A stretch of DNA of 64,000 nucleotides from Trema orientale (Eukaryota > Streptophyta > Magnoliopsida > Rosales > Cannabaceae). Of the stretch, positions 36,306 to 47,625 are shown piece after piece. Within the stretch, counting starts at the first letter, position 1; each line of letters starts with the position of its first letter. Where the stretch lies: assembly GCA_002914845.1 (NCBI GenBank), contig JXTC01000057.1, positions 129,103-193,102 of the forward strand. The letters are read 5' to 3'. Made by a program: the position numbers and the translations under genes. The notes under the pieces were generated by a model, which was not told where the DNA came from, ran no database searches, and saw only the letters and a list, made by a program, of their open reading frames with translations.

Positions 36306-36718
36306 TAGAGTGTAAATATCGGCCGGGCCAAACGGGCCGGCTAGCAGCCCGCAGATTTGGCCTGGGATAGGCCCGGCTCAGCCTGGCACTATTCACGGGC
36401 TGGGCCGAGCCGAGGTAGTGAGCCCGTCGGGCCGGGCCGGCCCAGCCCAGTTGTCAATTTTTTTAAAAAAAAAAAAAAATCATTTTTTTTGTCATTTTTT
36501 GTAATTAATATTGAAAAAATAACATTTTAATAAAATAGTACCAGGCCGGTCTGGCCCGGTATATAACCATCGGGCTATAAGGCCGGGCGGGGCCTTCTTT
36601 TTAGACTTTCGGGCGGGGCCTGACCGGTCCGCTACTATTCACGGCCCGGCCAGAATTTCTCTTTTGGCCCGAACGGGCCAGACCGGACCGGGCCGGGCGG
36701 CCCATATTTGCAGCTCTA
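36306..36718. mobile_element. hAT-type MITE upstream of the MYB gene
   Basis: The terminal inverted repeats are tagagtgtaaatatcggccg and (other strand) tagagctgcaaatatgggcc. They are flanked by an 8-bp target duplication with one difference: gtagcacg (36298-36305) and gttgcacg (36719-36726). Eight-base duplications are the hAT hallmark. Subterminal regions are packed with ggccggg repeats around an AT-rich core. It is 413 bp and starts 260 bp upstream of the MYB start codon, just behind the likely promoter. Confidence 0.85.
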
Positions 36719-36817
36719 GTTGCACGATACTTTCCATATTTTGTATATGATTATTCTAGAAAAATTAGGGTGAGTAGTTTTTTTTACACATTTTTTTAAG
36801 TAAACAATTTTATTAGT

Positions 36818-37280
36818 NNNNNNNNNNNNNNNNNNNNNNNNNNNNNNNNNNNNNNNNNNNNNNNNNNNNNNNNNNNNNNNNNNNNNNNNNNNNNNNNNNN
36901 NNNNNNNNNNNNNNNNNNNNNNNNNNNNNNNNNNNNNNNNNNNNNNNNNNNNNNNNNNNNNNNNNNNNNNNNNNNNNNNNNNNNNNNNNNNNNNNNNNNN
37001 NNNNNNNNNNNNNNNNNNNNNNNNNNNNNNNNNNNNNNNNNNNNNNNNNNNNNNNNNNNNNNNNNNNNNNNNNNNNNNNNNNNNNNNNNNNNNNNNNNNN
37101 NNNNNNNNNNNNNNNNNNNNNNNNNNNNNNNNNNNNNNNNNNNNNNNNNNNNNNNNNNNNNNNNNNNNNNNNNNNNNNNNNNNNNNNNNNNNNNNNNNNN
37201 NNNNNNNNNNNNNNNNNNNNNNNNNNNNNNNNNNNNNNNNNNNNNNNNNNNNNNNNNNNNNNNNNNNNNNNNNNNNNNNN
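36818..37280. other. assembly gap (463 N)
   Basis: A run of 463 N. Ordinary AT-rich DNA lies to the left and transposon coding sequence already in mid-domain lies to the right, so the left part of that transposon is inside the gap. The true length is unknown. Confidence 0.98.
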
Positions 37281-37282
37281 GA

Positions 37283-37699
37283 GTACTGAAAGAGATATGG
37301 AAGCTCAACTATTGTGCATTTAGAGTCCTGATTTTTAAATGTGATTAAGTTGAAAGTAATCATAGGGTCAAAGTGGATGATTTGGGCTTTAAGTTGGTTA
37401 ACCTACAGAGAGTAGGTCATAAAGATGATCCCTTCATTTTAGCCTCACAAGCAAAACAAGTATTTTATATTACTGAACCATTAGATAGTGATTGGTCTGT
37501 AGTACTCTCCACGGAACCAAGAAACATGAGAAATAGTGATGATCTTGTTGAAGTTGAAGTACTTGATGAGCTTAACATAATTGATATAGCTTTGGGAGAC
37601 ATTGATGGTTTCGATACTATAAAAGGAACTACATGGTCATATTTTTGGGATGATGGTGATGGTATATGGATTAATATTGGCCGAGACAAAATAATATAA
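37283..37699 (+). pseudogene. DUF4216-containing C-terminal part of a TNP2-type ORF
   Basis: The frame reads VLKEIWKLNYCAFRVLIFKC, one in-frame taa, then VKVDDLGFKLVNL, DPFILASQAKQVFYITEPLD and WSVVLSTEPRNM. This is the DUF4216 domain that follows the transposase domain in plant CACTA proteins. The domain is cut on the left by the gap. An acidic C-terminal tail ends at 37697-37699. The stop replaces the residue where the family normally has Trp, so this copy is not functional as it stands. Confidence 0.8.
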
Positions 37700-37810
37700 G
37701 GTGAATTAAATATGTATATGTTATATTATGTGTTTATTTTTATTACTTGCAAAAATTGATTAAGAAGAGTTATTCTGTTTACTAATATTTGGTTTTATTT
37801 GTTTAGGTCA

Positions 37811-39200
37811 ATGGGAGATCATTTAGATGAGGATCATACAGAGCTTCAGAAGAAGAAGGCAAAAAGAGGGGCTACACAGTGTAAAGAAATCATCAAAATG
37901 AGGAATAAGGGAAAACTAGTTCCTTTAGAGTGAAACGCATTTGGCTAACCAGTTGGGCATTGGGCACCGAGATTTGAGTCATATTTTAGTTGGTTAGCTC
38001 GTACCAAAGTTCCGATTACTATACCTGATTGGCCTAATATTCCAGAGGAGGTTTACACTGTCATATAGGACGACTTGAGAATAAGTTATCTACTAACTTG
38101 TTTCATATCATACTTTACTTGTTTATGCTACCATATGGCCTAATTTATATTTTGTTTGATTTTGTTGTAGAGTACATTCCTAGAAATTGATAGTCAGGGT
38201 AATAGAGCTTATATGTGGTCATCGGTGAGTAAGAAATAGTGTGACCACAAGTCATCATTGACTAATAAATATGTTAGGAGGTACTTTGAAGATGCTGTAT
38301 GGGCTGTAGAAAATCCAGATGCATTAGTAGTTCCACTAATAAGCAATTGTTACATCACTGATGAATAATATAAGGCCTTTGTTGCATCAAGAATGGGTCC
38401 CAAATTTCTAGAGTTTAGGAAGAAAAACCAAGAAAGACGTGCAAAACAACAATATCCATACAACACTTCTCATAAGTCTTTCGCAAGATTAGAAAGAGAA
38501 ATGCAAGAAGAAGAAGGAAGTGTACATCCAGTTGAGCAGGCTAAGTTGTGGAGAAAATCCAGACAAAATCCAAAAGGAGAATATGTAGATGATAGTACAA
38601 GAGAAAAAGGCGACAGAATTATAAGTTCTATTTATTATACGTACTTTGGTGTTTATAACTGAAAATTTGATTAACTAAATAATGTGTTTACTACTTTTGT
38701 AGGATATCTTATATGAGCTACGGCACATGGGAGAGATTGTTGAAATTGGATCCAATGATATTCTTACTCAAGCATTGGGAAATCCTGAGCATCCAGGTCA
38801 TATTCGAGGTAAAGGTAAATTTGTAGCATAAAAAGAAGTGTTCAGGAGGCTTGGTGGAGGATTAAGAGAATTACAAGAACGCCAATTTCACTATGACTGA
38901 TAAAGAGACAAAGCATGGGAGGAACAAATTAGTAAGTTAGAAAGAATGTACGAAGAACGCCTCCATAAGCAAGAGATTACATTGCAACAAAGATTTGACA
39001 AGTTTCAAAATATGATTTTGAAATCCATCAGGGCACTTGAAAAAAAGAATCCAAAAGTTGGTATCCATGAGCCCGAAATTGATGTTGAAGATGCCGAGAT
39101 GGATATTGATGATCCCGAAGAGCCTGAATTTTATGCCACGATGCCTGAAGTAGAAGACAATAGTGCAATACCAATCTCGGTAAAAACTATACTAGTGTAG
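37811..39200 (+). pseudogene. PF03004 (Transposase_24) plant CACTA protein remnant
   Basis: It opens MGDHLDEDHTELQKKKAKRG. Downstream come LVPLE, PVGHWAPRFESYFSWLARTK, VPITIPDWPNIPEEV, and, after an intron-like stretch, MGPKFLEFRKKNQERRAKQQ and EGSVHPVEQAKLWRKSRQNP. A coiled-coil, acidic part (about 38946-39200: RFDKFQNMILKSIRALEKKN then a D/E-rich tail) follows. This is the layout of the second protein of plant CACTA elements. Short AT-rich introns with GT..AG borders are visible. Stops within exon-like sequence (for example after LVPLE) show decay. Confidence 0.75.
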
Positions 39201-39251
39201 CTTTTCTATCTCTTTATATGTATACTATATAATTGTACTAATATATTCAAT

Positions 39252-39545
39252 ATGCAGTTTATACCGTGTAGGTTGATGGTAGAACCAGATAACGAGATAG
39301 TTACCGCTGGTTTCATAGTGAATACTGGAGCAACTACGGTTTACGGGATGAATTTAGGTAAGGATCGTGTTCGAGTTTCAATTAAAGAGGTGTTCAATAA
39401 GAACGCGGTCCTCTCGATTCCCATTCCATCTACCGATATCTTCCTAGTTATGTCTGCAATTGATACACTAGTATCTTGGCCTAAATATCTAGTACTTCTT
39501 GGGAATAATGAGGTAAATTTTCAAATTTTTACTCAACTAGTTTAA
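39252..39545 (+). pseudogene. DUF8039-like segment of the CACTA accessory ORF
   Basis: The stretch reads PCRLMVEPDNEIVTAGFIVN, then DRVRVSIKEVFNKNAVLSIP and IDTLVSWPKYLVLL. It resembles the small conserved domain that sits between the PF03004 part and the Ulp1 part in plant transposon proteins. The identification is from memory of that wording and is tentative. Confidence 0.55.
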
Positions 39546-39779
39546 TATAATATACATAATTCTAACTAATTCTTATGTCTATAGCCACAAAAGAAGAAAA
39601 ATGTGTTACTGTCCATAGAGCCAGTGACTTAATCTCAACAGAAAAAAGCAGTTCCTTCATCATCATCTAGTGCTAGGCCCGTGCATTCGGAGTTGCCTAC
39701 ACAAACTCCTTATCTTCCCCCAACATTGAAGTATTTATATTCAACAATTTCAAAATTTAATATTAATTTCAATGTTACA

Positions 39780-40890
39780 ATACCGATGGAATAAGAGATA
39801 TATGGGATTGAGAAGCATCAACTTTATGTGGGAACGAAGGACATAATACATTTCTCTCTTTTCCAAGAGATTTGTGCTACATGCATCTCGGTATATATCA
39901 AGTAAGTACACTAATATATTTTTTTTCTTATACATATTGCATATTTTCTTAATTTATAGTAACATAATATATTTTTGGTTTCTAATTAGGTACTTGTATC
40001 ATGAACTATTGAGTTTGGAACGATTGCACTTATTTCAATTTGTTGATCCTTCTGTCATATCTAAAGTTCCTGGTGCAAAGAATGATAGTTGTCCTCGTGA
40101 TCTTACACAAAGACTCCATGTAGCAAGCAAAGAAATGCTATTATTAACTCCTTATAATCTTGGGTAAATATTATTATTTTTTGACTAAAATGTTATATGT
40201 GTTTGAGTTGTTTTTGTTTTCTTGTAGTTATAATTGGTTACATTGATTTGAATAGGCAATATTGGATGTTGATGGTGATTAATGTGGCTTAAGAAAATAT
40301 TTATTTCTTTGATCCATTTGGACAACAACCAAGACAGGATGCCCAAAATCTCATAAATTGGTTAGTGTAGTTTATAATATAATATAGTTAACATATGTTT
40401 ATCTAATTAATCCATTAGTAATATGACATGTGTTTTCTTTTAGTGCATTCCAAATATATAATGCAGATAAGCAAAAAAAGGGACAACGACCAAGGTGGTA
40501 TGCAATTAAGATATGATCTATAACGATTATAATATGTACTAACTAATCTTTTGATGTTTATATATTTTAACTATATATAGTTCTCATCATAATCATAGTG
40601 TCCATCTCAACCCAACTATGTGGAGTGTGGTTTTTATGTCTTGCGCATGATGCGAGACTTGGCGAAAGATAATAGTCCGGTGGATTATATTGGATCAAAT
40701 GTAAGTATCTTGATATTTTATTTTATTTGTCTAAAAGTATTTAAGTTCACACATGTACTTGTCATTTTTAGTTACTAAATTTGATTTATATTTATAAACT
40801 TATAGTGTCGCAGCCAAGAAATTTATTCAGTGGACGACATCAATGAAATGCATGAAGAATGGGCCATAACCATAACCAATTATCTATGAA
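39780..40890 (+). pseudogene. Ulp1-type (C48) cysteine peptidase domain of the CACTA element
   Basis: Exon-like pieces separated by short AT-rich introns carry YLYHELLSLERLHLFQFVDP, QYWMLMVINVA, NIYFFDPFGQQPRQDAQNLI, and NYVECGFYVLRMMRDLAKDN, ending SVDDINEMHEEWA. These match the C-terminal SUMO-protease-like domain carried by many plant CACTA and MULE elements. The catalytic Asp (FFDP) and Cys (ECGFYV, with the preceding Gln) are kept, but the His expected before Trp is Tyr (QYW). An in-frame taa follows VINVA. Both point to an inactive copy. Confidence 0.75.
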
Positions 40891-41226
40891 TGGTCTCAAT
40901 TGGTTAGACTATGTTCTTGGACTTAGTTATTGGTTTAATTCGTCAGAATTATATTGCAAGTGTTAGTGATATGCTTAAGTATTAGGCTATATTTCTAATT
41001 CGTTAACTTTATGTATGTTAGATAGATTAGTCTAACCTTGAATTAAGTTAATTAAGTTGCAAGTGGTAGTGGTATACATATATTGTCTTGTATTTGTTTA
41101 TGTAATAGAACTTTAGTTGTATAAATTTATTTGTAAATTTATCTGGGTCTGGATATTGTGTAAGTCGAATGAGACTGTTTATGCAGATTTTTATTATGTA
41201 GATTTTGTAAATTACCCAGGGGAAGG

Positions 41227-41508
41227 GAAAAATATTTCCCCTGGGTTGGGCCTTTAACGGCAGTTCTATGTTGACCACCGTTAAAATGTACCACACAAAT
41301 CAGTTAACGGTGGTTGTAACTGCCGTTAAATGGGATCAATTACGGCGGTTCTAGGTTCCTCTAGAACTACCGTAATTAATGTGTCTTTCACGGTGGTTAA
41401 TAACCGCCGTTAAAGATGTCATTTTTTAATGGCATTCACATTAACGGCGGTTATTAACTTCAGTGAAACGGTTAATAACCGCCGTGACTGTCCTTTTTTG
41501 TAGTAGTG
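41227..41508 (+). repeat. subterminal repeats and right terminal repeat of the CACTA element
   Basis: At least eight copies of a palindromic core around taacggcggtt / aaccgccgtta, in both orientations, end with gtccttttttgtagtagtg. Such arrays bind the accessory transposon protein in En/Spm elements. Confidence 0.85.
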
Positions 41509-44230
41509 ATCTTGGAGAAAAATTTCACAAAAAATGTATTAGAACTCTTCAATTGCTTGTTTTGATTATTAATCTATTGAATTGTCACTTCTGATTGATT
41601 TAGCGAAAGAGTTTTTACAAAATCCGACACGTAATATTAACAAACTCTTCAAATCTAAATGGTAGCCACACAAATGAAATAAAAAAGCAAATCTAGAACT
41701 AGGAGAATGTTTACCTTCACATTTGGAAAGATTATTCGAGAACAGAAGGAAATACGAGAATAGAAAAAAAGAAAATCAATATCTGAGATGGAAAATCACA
41801 TTCTCCAGTAGGAGGATTAAGGCACTTGCTAAAATTTTCAAAGATAGAGAGAAATAGGAGAGAGAAGAAAAATACTCTAAACGTGTTCTTTTAAACATAA
41901 AATGTGATTTTTTTATCACTTCTTTTTAATAAATATTTATTTTTTTAATAACTAAATGGCCGAATATATCTATTTTTCTACTTAGTATATCCACTAATTT
42001 TATAGCTTTAGTTTATATTACTAAAGATATCAGTTTTTTTTTGTGCATATCTACTTATGTGCCAACTTTAGTTTATGTACCGAAAATGTATATCAATTTT
42101 TGTATATTCAGATGTATTGCTGCTATAGTATTTGAAAAATTGATATTTATTTAAAATTAATGGAATTAACATTCAGCCATTTTGCTTTTTGCTTTGAGCT
42201 CATAGATTACTGATATTAAATTTGCAATATTGGAGAAAATTGGGATAATTAATTCGTAAATATCGTATGAGTTCTGTCACACAAAAATTGGCCAAATCAC
42301 ACCGTACTAATCCCAGTGATTTTTTCAATTATGTGGTTTGTTATGATTTATAAAAGTCCTCACACTTGAAAGATGTTGTTACGATGAATTTTACGCGTTC
42401 AAACCGCACTATAACATATATACCTTATATAATAATGCTTAAGTAACTTTTTACTTATTTCTTTATTCATAATTAATTTTGTATTTTGTAGTGTATTTTT
42501 ATTACTAGATTTATATATATTTTTGTGTAATTGAAAAAAATTAGTTCAGAACTCAGAAGCAATAACAGACAAAAGTTTTAATGGCCAAAATGTGAAGACA
42601 AATGCAAAATTTATCAGACTTATTTCCAATGCCTATTTTTAAACGCATCACATCGTAAATGGAGCTGCACTTAATTCGTTTGGTTTCTGCCAAGGCCATT
42701 TCAAACCGTGTCCTTTGAGAATAGGTTTGGCACACTGAATGAGAGATATATATAGCTCGTCAAACTGGACCACGAACACCACTATTGAAAATAATAAAAC
42801 CATTCATCTTAGATTTTGAGTTTATATATAAATGTCATCCCTACGTCCAAAATCCATTGGAAGATTATCATATATGAAATTTGTATGTAAACTTAGACTC
42901 CAAACAATTATATTTTTGTTATTTTTTATAAAGTTTAGGGAATACTTTTTATTTTGTTGTTGTTATTTTCAGGAATTTAAAGGGATTGTTTGTCAAATTT
43001 GAAACTCAAAATAACGATTTTCAAAAGGAAAAAAAAAAAAAAAAAAACCCAAAATAACGCGTAATTTAGCCAGACTTCAAGGATTATCGATGCAATTATT
43101 CTGAAGAAAATGTAAATAGGTTTCCTACCCTTGGTGAAAAAGAAGAGGATATAACTAATTTAAAGTGATTCATACATGATTTATTTCTAACCGGAGTTGT
43201 AATAATTACGTAACATTGTGTTAATCACAGGGTAAATATTGTTTTTAAGTTTTACCAAAATTACGTATAAGAATGAACGCCATACATATATATACTTTTT
43301 TTAGTATTTATTCATGGTCACAAAAAAATTATAACCATTGAGAAATCCTTCATATATATATATTTGTTTTCTCTCTTTGTCTAATATTTGCGCATGAGCA
43401 CAGTAATGGGATTTTCAATCATAAGAAACGAAAAGTCAATTTAATTCTTTTGTGGTCCTTCTTCTTTTTCTGGTTGTTCATAACCTCATCCTAAATGTTA
43501 AAAATTGGTACACCTGGAGAATTTATATACATCTCCACATACAATCTCTATCTTTCCACTACTAATCCTTTTAACATTAAAAAAAAAAAAAAAAAAATCT
43601 TTCACACAGTTAGCTTCCACGTACCTTCACCGTTCATTCTTGCGTTTGGGTTATCCTCTCCCTAAAAACCCCACATGATGCATACGCTAAAATCCACTAA
43701 TTAGAAGACCAAACTGAAAATATCAATAGTAACTTTTGAGCAATCCTTTTTACAATATTGGTTCAAAGTATACTTTCAAATTTTTAAACATGTGAAAACA
43801 AAATATGAATATTTAATTAAGGACCAATATTGCCATTGTAGTTCAGCCATGAACAGCTGTAAGAGGCTAAAAGCTTAGTTGGAATTTTTTTTTATTGGGA
43901 CGTTCATAATGGGAATGTGATCTAACCTATTTGGGAACAGATTTATTAGGAATAAATCTTAAAGGAAATATATCGTGACATAATGAGAATATTATACATT
44001 TACTCCGGATTCGTCAAAGGATTTATATCTTTATCAAATAGGGTGTGAATATGCTATTTTCAGAATATGTGCATTTAATGTAAATTCTTTTAATTATATC
44101 TGAGATATAATTATATCTTAATCAATTCTTGTAATTAATTATGTCTTAATTAACTATATTAATTAAGAGAATTTTAACCATATCTGAGATATGTTTTTTT
44201 GATGAAACTTCTAATTCTTTCATATTTTCT
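41509..44230. other. spacer without recognised gene
   Basis: 2.7 kb of AT-rich DNA with A and T runs. I see no conserved coding frame, RNA gene or clear repeat limit. Confidence 0.4.
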
Positions 44231-44231
44231 A

Positions 44232-44262
<31 letters not shown>
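44232..44262 (+). repeat. CT microsatellite
   Basis: About fifteen CT units with one interruption, directly upstream of a short ORF at 44274. Confidence 0.9.
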
Positions 44263-44273
44263 CCTAGTCTACC

Positions 44274-44414
44274 ATGGCGGGACTCTTGAGTTGTGGATAT
44301 ATCAATGATTATTCTAGTAATACTATTATACAACAAATGATTCAACTTGGAGTACCATACTTCCTATGGCAAATCTTAGACTGGTGCTCACTTGGAGATC
44401 CAGCACCAACATAG
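44274..44414 (+). CDS. short ORF, 46 residues, unknown
   Basis: ATG in a good plant context (taccATGGcg) lies 11 bp after a CT-rich tract of the kind often seen in plant 5' leaders. The peptide starts MAGLLSCGYINDYSSNT, continues IIQQMIQLGVPYFLWQILDW and ends CSLGDPAPT. Codon usage looks more gene-like than the surroundings. I do not recognise a family, see no signal peptide, and find no clear splice donor tying it to a larger gene. It could be a real small peptide gene, an orphaned first exon or chance. Confidence 0.3.
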   Translation: MAGLLSCGYINDYSSNTIIQQMIQLGVPYFLWQILDWCSLGDPAPT

Positions 44415-45299
44415 AGGCTTCCACATGTAATACCAAGATGGTATTTTTCTAATTTTTTGAAAATAAAACTAAAATGTTAAAATTAACATTTGAGGGCGGA
44501 GGAGTTTGACTAAATTTGAATCCTCCATCATCCAGGTATAAAAAAATAAAGGAATAAACTCAAAAAACACCCATTCTATTATGGTTAAATATCATGTTTA
44601 ACCATCTACTATCTTAAACCCAAAAGTATGGCTTTTCTCAAAAATATCGCATCTATTTCTTAAAATAGGAAAAAAAAAAAAAGTATACCTTAATACTTTT
44701 TTGGTCAAACTTGAAATATAAAATATTAGAATATCCTAACACATGTTTCAAAAACTTATACCAAACACTCCCGTAATCTAATAAATTATAAAAAATAAAA
44801 AGAAAATCACACTTTTATCCAGATTATAGAAAAATATTGATAATGTTTCTTTCAATAATTTTTAGATTTTGTTTTTTAAGAAATCAATCAATGAATTATT
44901 TATTAATATTGTAGGGGGTAGTAATGTTATTTAGAAAATAATTTAAGTCAAAATTTGACCAAAAAGAGAAGAAGGATTTTTTTTATTGTTTAAGAAAATA
45001 TAATGGATATTTTTAAGTTTTATGAGAACAAAAACTTAAATGCAATATTTAGCTAAAACATAAAAGGTGTTTCTAGATTATCACCCAAAAAAAAAAAATC
45101 ATGAGCAAATGATTCATAAAAGGAAAAAAAAAAAAATGAACTATAGATTCTAAGTAAATTATTTGTACTAGCAATGATATCAAGAATCATTATTATTACT
45201 TTGATGATCTTCAAAGAGATGAGGAATTTCAACTTGGAATATCAGTATATTATGTAATAACATAACTACTAATAAGTATAAATAAGTAGGGTTCCTTGC
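44415..45299. other. spacer without recognised gene
   Basis: AT-rich with A runs; nothing recognised. Confidence 0.4.
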
Positions 45300-45520
45300 A
45301 AAATACACTTTTACAATAGTGTATTTTAGGAAACATACCACTATTAATAATTTTTGTCTTTTAAATTTTAAATTATTTTAAATACAAAAATACTTTTAGC
45401 ACTTATATCATCAAGGGGTCCATATTCTGGCTAGACAAGGGAAGTTGAGTTGTTAGACACCTTATCCAGCACATTTTGACACTCTGTCTAGCACTTTTGA
45501 CACTATTTTCTAGTGCAAAA

Positions 45521-45569
<49 letters not shown>

Positions 45570-45860
45570 CTTTTGAGTTGCTAGACACCTTATCTAACAC
45601 CACTCGACACCTGTCTAGCATAGCTCGATATTATGTCTAACACTCTTGACACACTATCTGATGCAAAATACTCATATATAACTTTTTCTTTCCTGCTGAG
45701 TTTCTAGACACCTTATTTGACTTTCGACACCCCTGTTTAGCGCTGTTGACTTAAGAGTGTATAAGTCTTTTTACACATTTTTTTTTAAAGGAGTGTATTT
45801 TATCTAAAAACTATTAAGAGGTATGTATTTTCTAAAACTCACTATTAAAGGGGCGTATTT
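45300..45860. repeat. repeat block with three GTTGCTAGACACC units and an AT microsatellite
   Basis: Three diverged units begin gagttgttagacacctta (about 45446), gagttgctagacacctta (about 45575) and gagtttctagacacctta (about 45701). Each is followed by gacac-ctgtctagca-type wording. The first two run into tgcaaaactcatata or similar. The (AT)n at 45524-45567 separates units 1 and 2. The outer flanks carry gtgtatttta motifs in opposite orientation, so the whole may be a foldback element with an expanded middle. Confidence 0.6.
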
Positions 45861-45916
45861 CATCTAATTTCTCAAATAAGATGGGGTTTCTTATAAAATT
45901 CTTGGCCCAAAGTACT

Positions 45917-46295
45917 AAAAATTGAAAAATCCCAGATGGGTTGATTTTTTTGAAAAATCCCAAATTAATTTAGAAAAATATCACTTTTGAAATGTTTTAT
46001 TAGAAAAATAACACTTTCAAAAAATTATATAGAAAAATACCATTTTCTTCAAAATTTGTATTTTTCAATGGTACTTATAACCAGAATAGTTAGGTTACTA
46101 ATTAGGATAAATATTCCACTTACTTGGAGTAACTAATCAAGTTACCTCATGTAACTCGGCTAGCTACATTAAGTGTTTCATCAATTGATAAAAAGTGGTA
46201 TTTTTCTAAATACTTTTAAAAATGGTATTTTTATATTTAAATCCAGGATTTTTAAGAACAACCTCAAATTTCGGGATTTTTCAATTTTTTTGAAA
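45917..46295. mobile_element. foldback repeat with AAAATACCA motifs (copy 1)
   Basis: The left end actaaaaattgaaaaatccc and the right end gggatttttcaatttttttg are inverted. Several agaaaaata-cactttt stretches lie inside on the left and their inverse, agtggtatttttctaaat, on the right. Related blocks are at about 51040-51440 and 57690-58030. No coding. Confidence 0.6.
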
Positions 46296-46349
46296 AATTA
46301 CTGTAAAAAATCAAATTTCCTCAATAAGGTATCATATCCCTGAAAGCCC

Positions 46350-46520
46350 ACTTGTGCTAGTTTAGTGGATAAAGTGGAATGGAAATTAGTTACTAGGTTT
46401 GATTCCCAAGGTACGTGAGTTATAAGATGGGACAGAGATTGGGTACTAAGTTCAATTCTCAAGATAAGTGAGTTATTTTCATTTATTTGTAATAGATAAA
46501 GATCATTAGTTAATCTCCAT
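46350..46520 (+). mobile_element. tRNA-derived SINE-like sequence
   Basis: An A box (tagtttagtgg, 46358-46368) and a B box (ggtttgattcc, 46396-46406) lie 27 bp apart, close to the spacing in tRNA genes and tRNA-derived SINEs. The right half is duplicated nearby (gggtactaagttcaattctc at about 46440). It is not an intact tRNA, as no full cloverleaf can be drawn by eye. Confidence 0.5.
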
Positions 46521-46749
46521 CTCCACTTTTTTTATTTGAAAAAAAAAAAGTATCATATCCATGAAAAAAAAAAGGGCATGGCAGTGGACGAAATTTCGAA
46601 TTACTCCTTCTCCAACTCAAATAAAAAAAAAAAAGAAAAAAAAAAGCGTGGACCGAAAATAGTTCAATCATATTATCCTTCCAAATACCGATTACGCGGT
46701 CTAGTCAATTATATAGTAGTTTTTAACCCGAAAAAGAAAAAAAAAATAA

Positions 46750-46912
46750 TAATATGTACATACTTGTCAAAAACAAATAAATAAATAAATAAAATATCCA
46801 TACTTTTCAAAGTGGGTTTGGACAATTTTTCACCCCAAGAAAATGTAAATACTTGTCAAATAAATAAATAAAATGTACATACTTTTCAAAGTGGGTTTGG
46901 ACCGACTCAGGT
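46750..46912 (+). repeat. short direct duplication
   Basis: Two units share tgtacatacttgtcaaa or a variant, a run of aaat units, and acttttcaaagtgggtttgg, at about 46753-46832 and 46844-46912. Confidence 0.7.
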
Positions 46913-47555
46913 CAAGTTGCTTTCAAGGCTAGGTCTCAGTTGGAATCTTCTTCTCCGTTGTTTTGTTCCGTGTGGCACACTTAATGTAAGGTTTAAATCA
47001 CGTATTAATGATGTATAGATTCATCATCTATTACAGTATTAGATAAGTTATTGGGCTTAAGTAAATATCTTTTGAAAGATCTGTTGACATTACTGATTTT
47101 CCTTTTCAAAGACTTGTTTTATATTTACATTTATAAATACATTTGTCTAATTATTTTAATATAACAAACTAAACAAATTTATATAAAAGTAAATATAAAG
47201 TAAATCTATCAGAAAGAAAATCATTATCGTTAACAAGTCTTTCAAAGAAAATATTATTTCAAAAAATAAATATTTTTTATGTTAATAGTTATCAAGCTCT
47301 TAATAGTGAAATATTTCCTCCCAAAAAGAAAGAAAAAAAAAAAAAGTAGTGAAATATAGGGAAAGGGTATTTTTCAAACAGATACAGGAATATATTTCAA
47401 AGAAATTAGAGTCAACATTCTCTACAGAATGCAATCTTCAGATTTTCCTACAGAATTGAGGCTAAGAACTCTAATTTAAAATCACTCGATTATGAACTTG
47501 AAACTTGTATAATTTTCAACAAGAAAAACTTATACATATATATATATATTATTTG
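46913..47555. other. spacer without recognised gene
   Basis: AT-rich; no coding pattern, RNA gene or clear repeat is seen. Confidence 0.4.
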
Positions 47556-47625
47556 AGGGAGTGGGGATTTCAACTCAGAATCTTCTACGCTGAAGGAAGT
47601 ATGGTAATCACTGGACCATAGAAAT
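47556..47625 (-). mobile_element. tRNA-derived SINE-like head
   Basis: On the minus strand an A box (tggtccagtga, 47618-47608) is followed by a B-box-like agttgaaatcc (47575-47565). Between them lies ttaccatacttccttcagcg. The arrangement is like a tRNA-derived SINE head. No body or tail is assigned. Confidence 0.45.

Larger units (their letters stand above)
37281..41508 (+). mobile_element. CACTA (En/Spm) DNA transposon, right part
   Basis: The right terminus on the other strand reads cactactacaaaaaaggaca, a CACTA-type end. Before it, about 280 bp are filled with subterminal ttaacggcggttattaac-like repeats. The coding remnants run left to right: DUF4216, PF03004 (Transposase_24), a DUF8039-like block and a Ulp1-type peptidase. 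The left end and the catalytic TNP2 transposase domain are not in the assembled sequence. Several in-frame stops show that it is decayed. Confidence 0.85.

Noticed and set aside
36716-37363. Long open frames across the N run
   Set aside because: They exist only because N was translated as unknown residues.
41227-41508. CRISPR-like or satellite array of short palindromes
   Set aside because: The palindromes are the subterminal repeats of a CACTA element, as the adjoining terminal repeat and transposon genes show.
46358-46406. Possible tRNA gene
   Set aside because: A and B boxes are present, but no acceptor stem or anticodon loop can be drawn, so a SINE-like origin is more likely.
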